This document shows, in pieces, positions 28,860 to 42,556 of a stretch of 64,000 bases of DNA. Source of the DNA: Cristatella mucedo (Eukaryota > Bryozoa > Phylactolaemata > Cristatellidae); assembly GCA_009760855.2 (NCBI GenBank), contig WPIO01000033.1, forward strand, positions 94,001-158,000, in the 5' to 3' direction. Within the stretch, counting starts at the first letter, position 1. Each line of letters starts with the position of its first letter. A model generated the notes under the pieces. That model saw nothing but the letters and a program-made list of their open reading frames with translations, did no database searches and was not told the origin of the DNA. Both the position numbers and the translations under genes were made by a program.

Positions 28860-30306
28860 ACTTGTCAAATGATGTCGCACGTCACTACTTTTGATCGCTT
28901 CGGCTCTATCTCTAGCACGGCTGTTTGGGAGCACCAAGGAAGTGCCTAGCAGTAGTCATCCAGCATTGTTGCCGACTATTTTTCCTTGCATCGTCGTCCC
29001 ATTGTCACAATATCTGAATGAAAAAGTTCGCCCTGTTCATCAATGCCTATACCACAATTGTCAGAGAAGGCATCCCAATGGGAATCGACGAAGTGAATCT
29101 TTAAAGACATATTGCATCGCCGTTTCTGATACTGCATCAGCATTTCTGTTACTAGTGCCTTGCATTGAAAAACCGTAACATCTCCGTGAAAGTGTGTAGA
29201 CACGAAAGGCAAAGAGTATTCCATGCATGTTTCGCATCACCACGCAGCAAATCGTTGAACCGATCACCTTTAAAGGTCTTTCGAACCTGAAGACCCACAA
29301 CAAATCCCAACCTTTGCTTCACTGAGTCGAATGAGTTGTTCGTATAGGCATTGGAAAAATCACCAAGTAAGATCCACGTTTATTATGAAGTTCGCCATCA
29401 AACTAGTTTGATGCTAAGGGGTGGTGGCAGGTTTATGTGAACCTCAACCAGAGCTGGGAACTTGACTTTATTCTCTTCAACTGCTACAATTCGTCTGCGA
29501 TTCCATTACTTCCCGATGTAGTTGGGCAATTCCTTTGCTTCGCTATCCAACTCGCACAAGAGAAACGAGTAGTTTGTATATCCCTGCTGCAGTCCCATTA
29601 GCAGGGAAATCCCCTCAAATCACCTCAGGGGTGCCAGCCGTACTTTTTATAATCAATGGAATTCAGAACTTGCATTACATTGTCGTACGTCTCTTTCATG
29701 TGGGCAGCAAGTGCTGCTGTGATAGATGGAAGACGGGTTTCTTTGTGTAAAATCAAAGCTTTAAGACTGAGTTTGAAAGAGTCTACAAATAGCCTCCATT
29801 ATCGTGACGTATGAGTGATTTGTAGGGTGTTCATGAGACCCTCAAAATCGGGACTTATAACCAGATTGCTTTTCTTTATAAGAAAGGTTCTTGCGTTTTG
29901 ATATAAAGCGATCGTGAAATCTTCTTCGACAAATGGCCACTGCTGGAGTCTTGAACCTAGCAACTCGGCCCTGTTCTTGGATAAGTCAAAATCACGAAAC
30001 AGGTCATTGAGTTCTTCCTGTGCTATTCGGTGTATGGTTGATGGTGCATTACTGTGGAAATCGGAATCACATGATGCTGACGTACCCAGAGTAAAAAAGC
30101 GCGGCTACTCCTTCGTCCTCATCAGATGAATATTGAGAATATTCTGCTAAAGGTTGTGGGAATAAAATTCTGTCACCATTTGAGTATATTCTCAATGCAG
30201 ATGAAATATTCGGTAGACTATAATGGACGTCTTTTCCTTCGTTTTCCGCAGGAAAAAGGAACCAGGTCAAAGTAAGTCGTGTATTCAGTCGCTTGGCTTT
30301 ATCCAC
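28860..30306 (-). pseudogene. Broken copy of a widespread multicopy invertebrate family (E-Q-G-E-x-F-H-x-D-I motif)
   Basis: Minus-strand pieces in changing frames line up with a family I remember as repeated in many invertebrate genomes, function unknown. In order: KDVHYSLPNISSALRI; EELNDLFRDFDLSKNRAELL and GSRLQQWPF; QNARTFLIKKSNLVISP; LMGLQQGYTNYSFLLCELDS; LPPPLSIKLV; LQVRKTFKGDRFNDLL; RRCNMSLKIHFVDSH; DEQGELFHSDIVTM. At least four frame changes and several stops make it dead. It may be the cargo or protein of a mobile element; no terminal repeats were found. The family assignment is from memory of its motifs. Confidence 0.7.
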
Positions 30307-32389
30307 ACCACGGTGACTGCAAAAGGCATAGGTGTTCTTTTGTCATTCAACCACTGTGAAAGCTGTATTGTACAGCAGATATGAGGGGACCCAAGGCCAC
30401 ATCAGCTAATCAACCTTGCCTTGCCCCTGAAATAAAGATGATATTGCATCTTAACATGAGAAGTGATACTTATCTTCTGGTTGGCAAATTTCACTTTCTC
30501 ATAACTACAGCTAGTCTTTTCTATAGTTTTACCGTAACTTTAAGGCAGTGCAGTTCTGTATTGTTGTACCTCGACGGATAAAATAATAATAATGGTCTCA
30601 TAAAAAAGTGTCTTAAACTGCCCCAATAAAAGTCTGAAGCATTTTAAAAGCTCAAAATTTTAAACTGGGCTTCACAAATACACCTTACTGCAGCCGCACT
30701 GCAGCAGTATCGTATCGCATCCGAAAATTATGCAATCAGCGGTAGATAATTTGGTGAGTGACAATTTTATGCAACAAGAGGCGCTACCTATTCAGCTTTA
30801 TTTAAAATGTTGCTGTAGCTCTACTAGATAAAACTACAAGGTGAAACATAAAAAACTGACTACATGAAATGTATTCGAATCAGGAGCCAGTGCATTCTTT
30901 AGTAGTTATATTCGAGTGCAGCACACCAAGATATTATGAAAAAGGAATTATTTTTTAATTCAGTATTGATTTCGATTTTAAATGGTGTATTTACGTATGC
31001 CTATGTTAGGCATTTTCAATTGATTACTGCTATTTGGATGCAAGAGGATATTCGCCTGCTTTGTTTTACTCTGACTCGTTATCAGAATGCAAGCCAGTAG
31101 GGTATTTGTTCCGCCAGAGTAAAAGGCTTGGTTGAGTGTGCTTACACATCGTAAACACTCAATTTAGCTCAATGCCTTAATTCGAAAAGGTACGCACCTA
31201 TGCAGAAGAGAACAGAAATTTCCCCTGTACTGTTTGGTTCTCTCAATCTGTCTCTGTGTAGGTAGATTTAAGCCCCGCTCTCCCTCTCTCCCTTTTTTCT
31301 TCAGGTTTATATCTCCTACTTCCAGTCAATATATAGTTGACTGGTAAATCAGGAAAAGAGCTCAGAGTTAAGTAAGAATCCAGTCTAACTAAAATGTATA
31401 TGAACGGACAGCTTCCCTACCAACAGCTAATCATAGGCGTAAATGAAATGCTAAAGTTCATATTGTTAAATGTATGTGAAATATTTCTGTAGTTCACGTG
31501 TTTTTTCCTTACCGATTGCGAGCATGTAGAATATTAGTGAAGGCAAGGGATTGGTTTGCCCTTTTATAGTGCATAAACCACTCTGCAGAAATCCAAAACA
31601 CAAGTGCACCTACGATTAAATGTTATTTTCGGACAAACTCATAGCGTGAGTAAATTTCTCGGCTCCATATTGGAGTTGCTTTCCGAGTTTATTTATCGTT
31701 TCAACCTCAGAGACTATTGTCGCATTGAAATGAAATCAACGGTTCTTCTGGGCTAGTGTAGTTTCTCTGGTGTCTGCTTTTGCCTAATAAGTTTAATTAG
31801 CTCTGAAGCTCGCTAGCACCAATAAAAATCGGTATATGTATATATCCACAGGCTAAAGCATCACTTATTAATCTGGTCCCATCGCCAACTTTATCGAAGC
31901 AAGTAGATAAGCTATGGTCTTTTATCGGTGGACGACTGGAAGCGAAACACATTTCTGGGATGAAACAGCCGTGCGTATTCTATCTCTACGGTTATTTTAT
32001 TTTATATTTTAAGTATTTTAGAGACGGCTGAAGCTATTCTAGTTTAAAGCATCTCTAATATGCTACTTTATGAGCATATTACCCTTCAAATATGAGAAGA
32101 ACATGATCTTTCGCACCATCAAATCTCAATCAAGGGAAGTATTCGCCTAATCGTTGTTAGAGCAGTTTCCCATTAATATTTTGCGTTAAAAGAGTTCCCT
32201 TACCACTACGAGATAAAATATGTCTTTATTAGAAAGGATTTCGCAGTTAACGGTGAACGAGTATCGTAAAACCGTCGAGATAAGAGATTTAGCACAGAAA
32301 TTGCAGGGCTGGCTGTCACCAGAAACCCTTTAGCCTGCTGACTGATTAGCCCCCCTCCCCCGTACCAGGTCATAGTCTTTACCTTGGCA

Positions 32390-32615
32390 TCTCAATGCTG
32401 GTTACACTTCAGAATCTCTGCACGTGTCTAGCTATAAAATTGAAATACCCAACACATCTTAGAACTTCAAGCGATCTCTTTGAGGTCATATATTCAGTTT
32501 CCAAATCTCGTATCTCACTACCAAGCGATATAGCATCACCTAATTTTGGTGTATTTAAAAAGAAACTAAAAACTTGCTATTTATTAACAACTTCGAACAT
32601 TTCACGAGAATAGTC
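32390..32615 (+). mobile_element. Non-LTR retrotransposon 3' remnant
   Basis: A 72-codon frame ends in LPSDIASPNFGVFKKKLKTC, matching the closing part of CR1/L2-like proteins (S-L-P-x-x-I-x-x-x-x-x-x-x-F-K-x-x-L-K). No upstream reverse transcriptase is visible. Confidence 0.5.
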
Positions 32616-33851
32616 TACGATGTGCTGATGTTTTCTAAAAAAAAGTGCATTTGGTTACTAATTAACTTATGTTCTTCGTTGTTATTGGCAGAAAGAGTTC
32701 GGACTCTCTTGCTAGTTTCTTTCTTGCAGGTTTTGGCCCTATGATGCAACTGACAAATTCATCGCGTATCCGAAAGAGCTAAAGCATAGTGAGCTGCATT
32801 TCTGGAAGAATTTGTTAGCTCGGAATCAATTCTGTGCTTTAGTTCCTATAGGTTGTATCAGCTCTACCCCAAAGATAATTTGATGAATTTGACCGGCGTC
32901 CTGGATCTGAAAATCGAGTTATGGTTTATAACTATACCAATATGTGCACTCTGAGAATATAATCACGTGCAAAATTGCCAGATATTCACGGAAATTTTTC
33001 ACTGAACTTTAATATAAAAACAACATTGCACCTGAAGGTGGAGGAATCTGTGTGAGGTTAACGATGCCATAATTTGTTGCTCTACTTCCTAGATTGCTGC
33101 TTCTCCACCCTGTTAAATAATAATTTGCTCATAGCCAAATTACATTCAGATGAAAAAGATAACTGGTGCATTAAATTCATATAATGATTTTTACTGTATG
33201 CAGGATTGTCAGAAGATGTAAATAATGCTTTTCTTTAAAGGAAAAATCAAACTAGTAACTGGAAAAATTGGGGATCCCCTTTGCATTTTGATTCGCTGCT
33301 TTACATGCACTGTAGCAGCATTAAAATATTTTCAAACAAATTTAGAAAACAGCAGGTTATCAAACTGCTTGTTTTTATAGACAAGTGTATAGGCCGTAAA
33401 GGCTATCACCTCAGCATACACTGGGCAATTAAAATCTCTGGCTGCGGGACTCAAACTGTACACATTCATTTGAAGTGCCAGCACTTTTTATCAGGCTCAA
33501 ACGTTTTATTACGTAACTTGATTGCATAGCTGAGGAGAAAATAGCAACTGAAAGTTGGCACCACGATTACAGTGTAACTTTTCAAATGTAAAACATGCTT
33601 TTTGCTACAATTCACCTTAAGATTTTTAAAGATGAACGCGAAGAATTTCTCTGATGTTCTTTAGGTGTCAAATAAAAGATATCATCCAATAAAGTGAAGC
33701 GGAAGTCTTTGAGGCTCTTATTATGCAACAAAGAGCTATCTCATTGTCCATATATTTACTTCAACCTATCGTAAGTTCTCAATGTATGCTTTCGAAAACC
33801 CTGCAGTTTGTATGCAGTTCTTAAATAAGATCGAAAATGGCTTTATGCTGC

Positions 33852-34022
33852 TCTAGCTGACCTAACAGCCTCGTTTGTACAGCGAAAGAAAAGCCTTTAC
33901 GGCTGTCACCATCGCTTTCAGCGACGATAAAAAATCGGCCATCGCAGAATAAAACCTCGTGGCTGGCACCAAGGTCATGAGAATCAGCCACCTTACCTAG
34001 CGGCATGCCTTTATGGCTCACC
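33852..34022 (-). mobile_element. SINE family A, diverged copy
   Basis: Inverted copy: ctaacagcctcgtttgta, aagcctttacggctgtcacc and a head end tatggctcacc. Box B is decayed (aataaaacctcg), so it is older. Confidence 0.75.
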
Positions 34023-36798
34023 ACTTGATATCAATTCATTACAGTAGTCTGCATCTGTTTTCTGGGATTAAGATGTCAACTGGACATCTGTTAGCGGATG
34101 CCCTTCAGTGCATTTGCTGCATAGTTTTACTAGAGGCATAAAAGAGGATGATCAAAAGTGGTTCCTGATGCGCAGGCCTGTGCATGGTGTGGTTGCCCCT
34201 GATGTTAAAAGCTGAAAAAATTCCCACAGCCTTTGATCGCCAAACCAGACCGAGACTATTAGTTCAGGCCAGCGTTTAGGGCAGAAGTGGAAGTGCCTCC
34301 ATAGAGCTATTACTTGCATGCGGGGAGTTCTAAGCTGGTCAAATAGAATGCAGATCTCCACAGTAATAGCTGGAGATCGCGTCAGAACAAATTGCCAATC
34401 AGAAAAGCTCCCGGGCATCTCATTAACCAGCACGCGCCTAAAATACTATCATTCTGGTAAGCAGCATTGGCCTAATATGGGACAGCAGATGCACGAAAGC
34501 GTCGAAGTTTCCCTTCATTGGCCAGGCATTTTTTTGCGTTAGGGCATGCTTCGGATTCTCTTAAAAAAGTAAGTAATTTTCCATGGTCTTGGTATGGGGC
34601 CAGCAATCACGTCAATCAAGCAAGCAGCGACTACATGTGAAATATGAGGAAGTATGTGTACTGATGCTCAATTAAGATTCCAGTCAAAATGACAGTTCCA
34701 TGTGCAGAACCATTAGGTGCAGCACTCAGAAGGCAGATGACGAGCTGATGACAACACCAGCTATGCAGCTACTAGCTACGCAATGATTAACAAAACATGT
34801 GGTACTGCGTGCACTTATAGGATGGATTGTCAAGAAAGTGCAAAGCGGGTCTGTCCATCACAGAGGAATCAGTTGGCCAATTTGAATCCAGACTACTCTC
34901 GGCTTAAAATACAGACGAGAAATTAGCAGGTCTAAAGACAAGGTTCTTGGTGAAGCAATCGTGATTTATCCGAACGAGGTATCACACTAATTTAAAGCAG
35001 AACAAAAATTAACGAGCATGTACTACTTGCTTTGGTCACATGATATATCTCCTTCAATTTTCATGGCCTCTATAGATATTCCCCAAAATAACGTAAATCA
35101 CAATTGGTGGAAGGGGTGATGTCGGATGCCACATGTATGATAATGTCTGGAGCCGAAATAACATAAAATATCAAGCTCCGAAATTCCACCGAGCTAGGCT
35201 AGAACTTCCATGAGTAAAAATTATATTCTAACTTAAACGAGCACTGTAGAGCTGTTTACCATTATTTGAGAACGACTGAATAAATTTTCTAACCTACCTT
35301 CCGTTTTTTGAGGAGCTTTTAAATTTGTTGAAGTTTCAACGTGAAAAATTATTTGCAATTTGGCTTGAATAATTTACAGTTTGGCCTGAAGAGGCTCATT
35401 GTTATGTAACAATATGATATTAGTTTAAGCATTTATTTGAACACAAACACTTTACACCGCTTTTAACCCAAGTCATTTTTCGACATAATTTGCTATACTG
35501 GCTAATTTAACTACTTTGAGAGCTTTTCAGTAATATTGATCTCATGAGCCAGTTATCACAATAAACTAATGCAAACTTTATGAGAAAGCTGCCTAGTTTT
35601 TTTGAGCGTTTTTGGGTGCGAAACTGCAATGTCTCCAACAGTAACTGTTATGGGATAGCTTCCCAGAAAAAGTTACTTAAATTAGCAATATCTCAAAAAG
35701 AGCGCCTTAAGCATACAAAAACCTGCTCATTGCCATCATTAGAGTTTTTACAATATATCAATGCTAATGAGTTGCTTTCTTACATGAGCAGTCCCCCCTG
35801 CTCATCTCAAGGGTTGTGGAAGCTGTCCGGCTGATTTACGTTCAAGTACGTATGTCGGTTGGAACCTAGTCTTTAGCTTCAGCACTTGATTGGATGGATG
35901 GTGTGGTGTGAATAGATCATCATGAAGACGAAAACAAAATGAACCACAACATACTTAAAAAAGTATGCGGAGGAAGATCGATGTCATTCCTAAACCTGTG
36001 CACGAAAGGGCAGAAGGAAAAATTAAGGGTCACTGATTACTAAGACTCCTGTTTAGTAACATGCATTACATCCCACACAAGTAAGTAAGAAAAATACACT
36101 GAGCTAGAGAAGAAATAAAATGTATTTTTGGTCGTATTTAACAGTAGTAGCCCGAAAAAGATAAATCACTTTTAAAATCTGCTGCCGAAAAGGGAAAGTG
36201 TGCAGCGAATATTAGCCATTTTCTATACCTCTACGGCTTAAAAAATTGTGTTAGTACTTAATAAAGTGAGAACATAAAAATATATTATGGTGGGAAATTT
36301 TCGTCAAGTTATTTTCGAGTGCCCACAATTTTACCTGTAATTACTGGTACTGCTCTAAAATAATTCACGGGCTATCATTCGATAACGGCAACTCGATAGC
36401 ATAGCTCTCTTTAAAGACCTTAGCTAAAGGTATTATGATTATAATAATATTTATTCTAGATGACATATAATAACGTAATCTCGAAACGTGGAGCGCTCAC
36501 CGACCGACGGTGATAGTGTGTGATTTTATAATTACAAATATTGTTTCCCGGCTATACGACAAAACATCTCCGTTTAAATTTGTTTCACTTCTTGCTTACG
36601 CTTTCTAAACATTTTCACGTCAAATCTAATCTATGACATACTTAATTTTCAGCAAATTTAAAAAGATTGGAAATATATGTACTTAGATTTTGCTGCTGTG
36701 CAAATATTTCTCTTTTTGGTTAACTTTGCACGGTTTTTCAGAGCAGTGATGTTAGTGCCAGATGGTCATCTTACCTTTTTTACCTACAAGGTAACCAA

Positions 36799-36860
36799 AT
36801 AATTGCGTGCTGCTTACTAATAATTGCGTGCTGCTTACTAATAATTGCGTGCTGCTTACT
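36799..36860. repeat. 21-base minisatellite, three copies
   Basis: aattgcgtgctgcttactaa recurs at 36800, 36821 and 36842 with no differences apart from the end of the last copy. Confidence 0.9.
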
Positions 36861-37319
36861 CTCATCGTTTAACGACAAATTGTCTCGCGCTTTCGCTATT
36901 CCAATCACCATTCTTAGAATACTAGTAGCGGTAACAATAATAGGAATAGCATATGTAATGATCGTCTGATTAAATAGCTTCATTGAATAAAATATCAAAA
37001 TTAAAATGCATCTTTAGTGCCCTCAGAGAACTGACTCTCTTTCTATGCACTTTACAATGCGAAGCCGCGTAATAGGTATTTGGAATAGACGACCTGGTTT
37101 TCAAAGTGCAGGCACATCACGCCAGGCTTAAGAAAAAGGGCCTTGTTTTAAGTCCCCCTGCATTTTTAGCTATTCCAAATTGCACCGAAAAACGTAAGGC
37201 TTGGATGAAGATTGATAGTGTTATTGATTACAGAAATGATGCTCGCTCGAGCTCTTGTGAACTCGAACTACGCACTTCGACCTCAGCAGCATTTAATCAA
37301 ATCTTTGAATCGTGCATTA

Positions 37320-37965
37320 CAGTCGACTCTCGTTTATAGCGGTTACTCCGTTCCTGACTCTCCCGCAATAGGTGAATTCCCCCGAAAAGTAGGATTCTTT
37401 AATTAAAAATCAAATACTTTCGTAGTTACGGCATAGAAAATCCCATTGCGACCTAAATACGCTGTTCAACACTATTAAAGCCTCTAGACTGAAATAACAC
37501 CCTCTAATAATCATTACACTTCTTTATTCCAGTATAAAATATTAAATACAATAAGTGAACGATAAGAGAATATTAGACATATGAGACGTTAAAAATATAT
37601 TATTATTGTTGAATGTTTAAAAAACACAGTTCTTACACGCAACCACTAGCCTATGAAAATAGTGTAACTTGTTCGATGATGAAGCGATGAAGATAAAGAG
37701 ATGTACAGCACAGCAAAGAAGAGCAAGGTTACTGCTCCTCTGAAGGCACGATTTCAGTGAGAAAGTCTTCAGGTGATGCAGTTCCTTCAGCAGGTGCGTC
37801 GTCGTTTTCTTCTGCTGAAGGAGTACTAGGCATAGACAGTAGGTGTCTGGGTGCACGGCTGAAGAACGTCGTGACGGGCAGCTGCTGGCGCTGCGAAGCC
37901 CGACTAGTAAGCCGGTGGCAGAGCCAGCAGCAGCAGCAGGGGGGGGGGGAAGCCCCGGTCAATTG
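37320..37965 (-). mobile_element. Tigger/pogo-like transposon, 3' end fragment
   Basis: Minus strand encodes SAEENDDAPAEGTASPEDFL, TEIVPSEEQ and a stop at 37729, then a non-coding stretch to a terminal CAGTCGACTCTCGTTTA read on the plus strand. TA sits directly outside (37318-37319), the target site of pogo/mariner elements. The acidic tail and the TIR match the copy at 61640-62165. The 5' part is missing. Confidence 0.7.
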
Positions 37966-38331
37966 AAGGGCGGTACAGGTGCCTGTTCAGGCATCTAAGG
38001 GTGGACGAACGTGTTTTTCCCGCCAGCAAGATACGAGGGTCCTACAGTAGGAAAACAGAACTTCTGGTCTAACACATTTAAAAGGAGTAAAAAGTGAGTA
38101 ATCGTTCATATCCCTGCGCCAATTCATTTTTTATTATTTTCATAAGCAATCGCTTGCAGTACACAACCAGCTGCTACCACTGGTATTCAACTGCGAAGCG
38201 AAAAAAAAACCTTGCAATGCAATTACCTCTTGCCCGAAGGCATGTGGAAGATAAGAAAATATGGAATAGTCCGTCTCCAAATACATTTTCTGCCGTTGTA
38301 TACACGCATCCTTAATGTTGAAAGTTTCAGC

Positions 38332-38486
38332 TGTAAGGCGGTTGCTTTTCACGACCTCGGCCCCAAGGTCGTTGGTTCGATTGCTGTGGCGGGCGATCCT
38401 TTATCACCACTGCAAGCCGTGGTGATAGCTGTAAAGGCTCTTCTGTCGCTATGCAAAAAGAGGCTGTTAAATCAGGTAGCATTTTT
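38332..38486 (+). mobile_element. SINE family A, nearly full copy
   Basis: Starts within box A (taaggcggttgcttttcacg), then ggttcgattgc for box B, ggcgggcgatcctttatcac, gtaaaggctcttctgtcgct and gaggctgttaaatcag. A frame of 127 codons across it is not a gene. Confidence 0.82.
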
Positions 38487-39999
38487 CTTTTGCTTGACTA
38501 ATACAATTCAATCCTTGGCCATTTGCAGCCCTCTAGTTATCGGAAGTTCTTTGAAGCTCGTACACACGATGCTCTGGTGCAAAGCTTTTATTTAATGAAA
38601 TCTGCAAACACAATACGACAATTGAAACTTGAAAAAAAGGCTTGGGTAAAAATTATGCTCACATTTTATACGAAGAAAGAGCTGGCTGAGTGTGGACTGA
38701 CTTAGTTCCTACGCACATCAATAGAATGGCTTGTAAGGCGGCGTCGAAAGTTTTAAGAAAATTATGTATGCTTCATTTGCCGTGCATAAAGTCAGCCAAT
38801 TTTATATTGTTTGCTGTTTTTTTACTGATTTGACTGTGTAAAGCATTTAGATGCCTCAAACGCCAAAGGGCTTCAATGTTTGAAAGTGTATATGGACAGC
38901 AATTGAGATAAAACTGCTGAGCCCGGCTAAACACTGCTAAACAAAATCTCCTTCGGTTATCCCGGAGTTCACACAGTAAATATTCTGGCTGTCTAGTTAA
39001 GATACACCTGGATACTTACAGAAATGTGAGGCTCTCACCTCGTGGCGCTGCGGCCGAGAATACGACCTTAAATTCAGCAGACGTTTATGTCTCGACGGAA
39101 TCAAAGATCCGCAATGAGCATGCATGTACCCATCGAGGTAAATGGTGACCAGACGACGCGATCCGTATGGTCTTTCTAGCAATGGACTTGATGAATTGAC
39201 GCTGTCATAAATCAGAACGTATTCATGACAGCACGAAAGACTCGAGTTGTAATTCGAGAAATAAAAGGCTAACGACCTAAGCGCTTGAGAAAAGTTTCCA
39301 GTGCAGCCATGTTGAAAGAAACAAAATTATTGTTCGACCTCTTAAGGCAACAGCATTTACATTCTAACAGCTATTTAGTTACTCTTTGATTTAAAGATAC
39401 CGAAAGCCGTGAGGCTTATCGACGAGTCGTCTCTTTAAATTTAGATACTGGAGAGGCACGGTTTAAGAATGTCATTGATGATAAGGCGTAGTGACTTTTG
39501 AAGAGTAGGAGGGTTGGGTCTATTGAAAGGTTTTTGCCCATCGCATTCTGATAAATAATACCTGATAATTCGTTGATATTTAGCAAGAATTTATTGACCC
39601 TAAACATAATTTAAGAGTTTTCATAGAAATTAGCATGCTAGGAAACTCCTAGTTCACTGCTAATTGGATTGCAGATACATGTAAACGATCTACATTTAAA
39701 ATGATGGTTAGGATGAGTATTGCATTACTGAGCTACCACTAACAGCAATATAAGCTCGGTGGACCACGGACCATATTATCATGGATATTGAATACCAATC
39801 GACACGGCAACTGAGCTTCGGGCAAAGCCAGATATCAGCTAAGCGTCTTTCAGCTAGGTGACCTTTGTTTACTTATTGCACCCACTCCTTACCATCCAAA
39901 ATTACCTGCATCGTCGCTCACTATCGCATAAACACAGAATATCTGCTTCTGGTATTCAAAAATTTCAATTAAAGGCATATACGTACTCATGCAGTTGTG
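38487..39999. other. Intergenic, nothing recognised
   Basis: AT-rich sequence without long frames, repeats or known motifs. Confidence 0.55.
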
Positions 40000-40110
40000 C
40001 CTTGACCTAAGAGTTTAATTCACTTCGTGTGGGTGCTCGTAAGTCAAATTACTCATACGTCAAATTCATTTTCCGCCTTGAAACTAACTGAAATGCCATT
40101 ACTGTATTCC
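40000..40110. repeat. Possible terminal part of the Tigger-like element
   Basis: The segment cttcgtgtgggtgctcgtaa followed by gtcaaattactcatacgtca resembles ends of pogo/Tigger elements, where short GTAA-GTCAAA words repeat. It lies downstream of the transposase remnant. A matching end on the other side (near 42700) was not convincing. Confidence 0.35.
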
Positions 40111-40695
40111 GGACGCCCCAAAAACGCCACAACTTTGAGCCACATCTTTTTAAATAAAAAAGTGTACTACTAAATAGAGAATATTACACAAAAATACAAT
40201 ACAAAGTAATTCACTGCAATTTGTCTTGGAGATCAAACGACTTGAAAATTTTGACGGAGTTGAAGAGACAGGCTAAGTTTAGTAACTGAATCTTATTCAC
40301 CTATTTCTGCCTTTCTGACCACAATTTCATCACTTTAATTTGCAGGGAGTTTCAATTAAAACATATCAAACGAGGTCCATGTTATTTTCCCTATCAGAAG
40401 ATTTCTGAAATGAGTAAGCACATGTAACTAAATCGCCCCATATCTCACCCAGATGCTATTTTACTGATCGTTTATTTTAAATAAAGTCAAAGAGTTTCTC
40501 CATCATTCCCAACTTTTAATTTTTTCAATTGCAGAGATAGTCTCTTCCGCATCGTGTCTTTTCTGAAAAATCTCAGCGTGCTACTGCGCCTGCAGCTAAT
40601 CTAGCTCCTCCACCACCTCGAAGTGCATCGAAGTGCTTCTCGAAGAGGTCATTGATTTTAGTCTCATCCATGTCCGCGCCCTTGGAATTGCTGAG

Positions 40696-40985
40696 AGATG
40701 TAATGTAATGTAAGTTGTATCTCCGTCTGTAACTCCACAAAGTCATACAGACCATGTGGGTGTTACGCAGGAGAGTTTTTTATAGCGAACTCACAGCCTA
40801 AGCGGCATTCGGTACGCATTCTTTAGCCAACAGACTTCGTCTCACGCAACAAAGAGAAAGTGGTAAGCATAGCAGAGTCAGGAGAGCCGTTGAGATTGAG
40901 ATAGTGAGTAGCATGGAAGTAGCAGCTCAGGACCGCTGAAAAGGATGAGCCACAGTCGGCAGTAGGAGAGTAGTTGTCGTTGCGT
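40696..40985 (-). mobile_element. Non-LTR retrotransposon (family 2), 3' tail, inverted
   Basis: Reverse complement of the family-2 tail (ctgtaactccacaaagtcat, then caacagacttcgtctcacgc on plus). On the minus strand it ends in repeated TTACA after ggagatac, suggesting that the family finishes with a short simple repeat rather than poly(A). Confidence 0.85.
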
Positions 40986-41169
40986 ATCTCCTCTGCACTA
41001 CGTTCGTAAAATCTTAAATTCTTAGTGCTTCGCGTTTGAGTCTTTTAAAGTCCGTCTCAGAAAAAACCTAGCTCAAACCTTGGTTCATGCAGGTACCAAA
41101 GTTCTCTTTGTTAAAACAATGCGAAGCCAAAAATTACAATCGTATAGGGGTCGCTTGAGAACTATAGAA

Positions 41170-42556
41170 AAGTGAGGTTTATACTCTCCTTTACCTCAAA
41201 GGAGCGGCAGAACAGATGCGTGTTTATTAGCTTCTTGAATGAAAAAATCACGTGCTGGTCCATGGAAGGCAAGACATGGGCTGTAGTTGGGTGGAAGCTA
41301 GAGAACCTTTGTAAAGTTGTACTTAAAAGGATTTCATCGTCGAGGTTTGGTGGAGGGCAGATGCATTGTCCAGGACGAGGATGGTTTCGATGGGTCGAGT
41401 TTTTTCCGGGAGATATTTCTTAACTTCACGACCAAAGAATAAATTTACCCGGTCAACAAGGAACTTACCGACGGTCCACATCGCCGGATTCACCCTCTGC
41501 AATGACTGCAATATTGTTTTCAGAATCTTACGTAACTTAAAGGCTCTGTTTTTCCGAATAATAAACGAGCACTGACATAATCGTGCAGTCGCCGCTTGAA
41601 CTGGCGCACAGTTCAATAATTAGCATATCCTTTATGCATTTCTGATTCAGCATCCTTTACTCGTCAGCCATTATATTGGTCCTTTTTGGCATCGTCTCCC
41701 TGAAGATGCCTGTCTCGTAGCAGCTGGAAACTTGCTCTGGGATTTATCATTCAGCTACTCCAATTCCTACACATGATTTGAGATAATCCAAAGCTGCCTT
41801 CATATCCAGGCTCACTGCGTCACAGTGTCCGACAAGTGAGTGAACGCTGGTACTCTTTGAAAAATTCTCGAAACAGTCCCGACTGATTTTTCAATTATCC
41901 TTCCCGATGTCTCGTCCGTTAAAGTGCCTGGTGTCTGCTGCAAAAAATCTGCATAAATAGCATGTCAGTTCCGACAGACTAACCTCTGTCACTGTATTTC
42001 ATGCAAGCTGGGTTTGAACATCCATACCATCAGCAGCATCTCCATATTTTCATGGACAGATAACCACTATATTTAAATTATTACAATGCCCATGACTGGC
42101 GTTATACCCCGTATTGATTTCGTCTGCTTCTGTATAGTGTAGATCGTAGACTTTCTGCATTAGTCCTTCTTCAATAAGCCGACAGCACACACGCTTAAGT
42201 CATGGTTTTCAGTTATTTTATTCTTTAGTTACTTGCACATCGTCGGCTCGTTCTTCTCCTTAGCACTGCAGTTCACTGAGCCAACTAGCTGTGCGGTTTC
42301 TGAAACTGGCCACTTAGCGTCATTCCACCTTTCAAATCCAAGCAAACAATAAGCCTCGAGTCGCCTCGTGTTTTGAAAATGTCGCTAGTTGGGACACTCT
42401 CAAGCCAAGGGGCAACTGTAATTTATCTACTAGTTTTTCGGTGTTTGCGAAAATATGAAACTCTGACTTGACGATAGTGTAGCAAAGACTATTGATGACT
42501 GAGTCGGACATTCCAAAAAGATTGACACGTAGGCTTAGCGCAGAACAAATATTCAT
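41170..42556 (-). mobile_element. Tigger/pogo-like DNA transposon, degenerate transposase
   Basis: Minus strand: a helix-turn-helix-like start (LGMSDSVINSLCYTIVKSEF, 42540-42430), EQVSSCYETGIFRETMPKRT near 41700 (the D-E-T-G-L-F-W-K-x-M-P-x-R-T box, with the first Asp replaced by Tyr), and REVKKYLPEKTRP, ETILVLDNASALH at 41430-41350 (the L-V-L-D-N-A-P box). These are DDE_1 superfamily marks. Stops and frame changes show that it is inactive. Confidence 0.75.

Larger units (their letters stand above)
30307..37317. other. Intergenic, gene-free
   Basis: About 7 kb with one short non-LTR remnant (32390), one diverged SINE A (33852) and the 21-base minisatellite (36799). A segment near 33388-33460 faintly resembles a decayed SINE A. 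Short frames only. Confidence 0.55.

Noticed and set aside
29535-30129. Plus-strand frames at 29535-29750 and 29914-30129
   Set aside because: Antisense to the decayed E-Q-G-E-x-F-H family copy, whose motifs read on the minus strand.
36799-36860. A CRISPR-like array
   Set aside because: Only three directly adjacent 21-base units without spacers, in animal DNA; it is a minisatellite.
38212-38595. 127-codon plus frame
   Set aside because: Its middle is SINE family A; there is no conserved domain.
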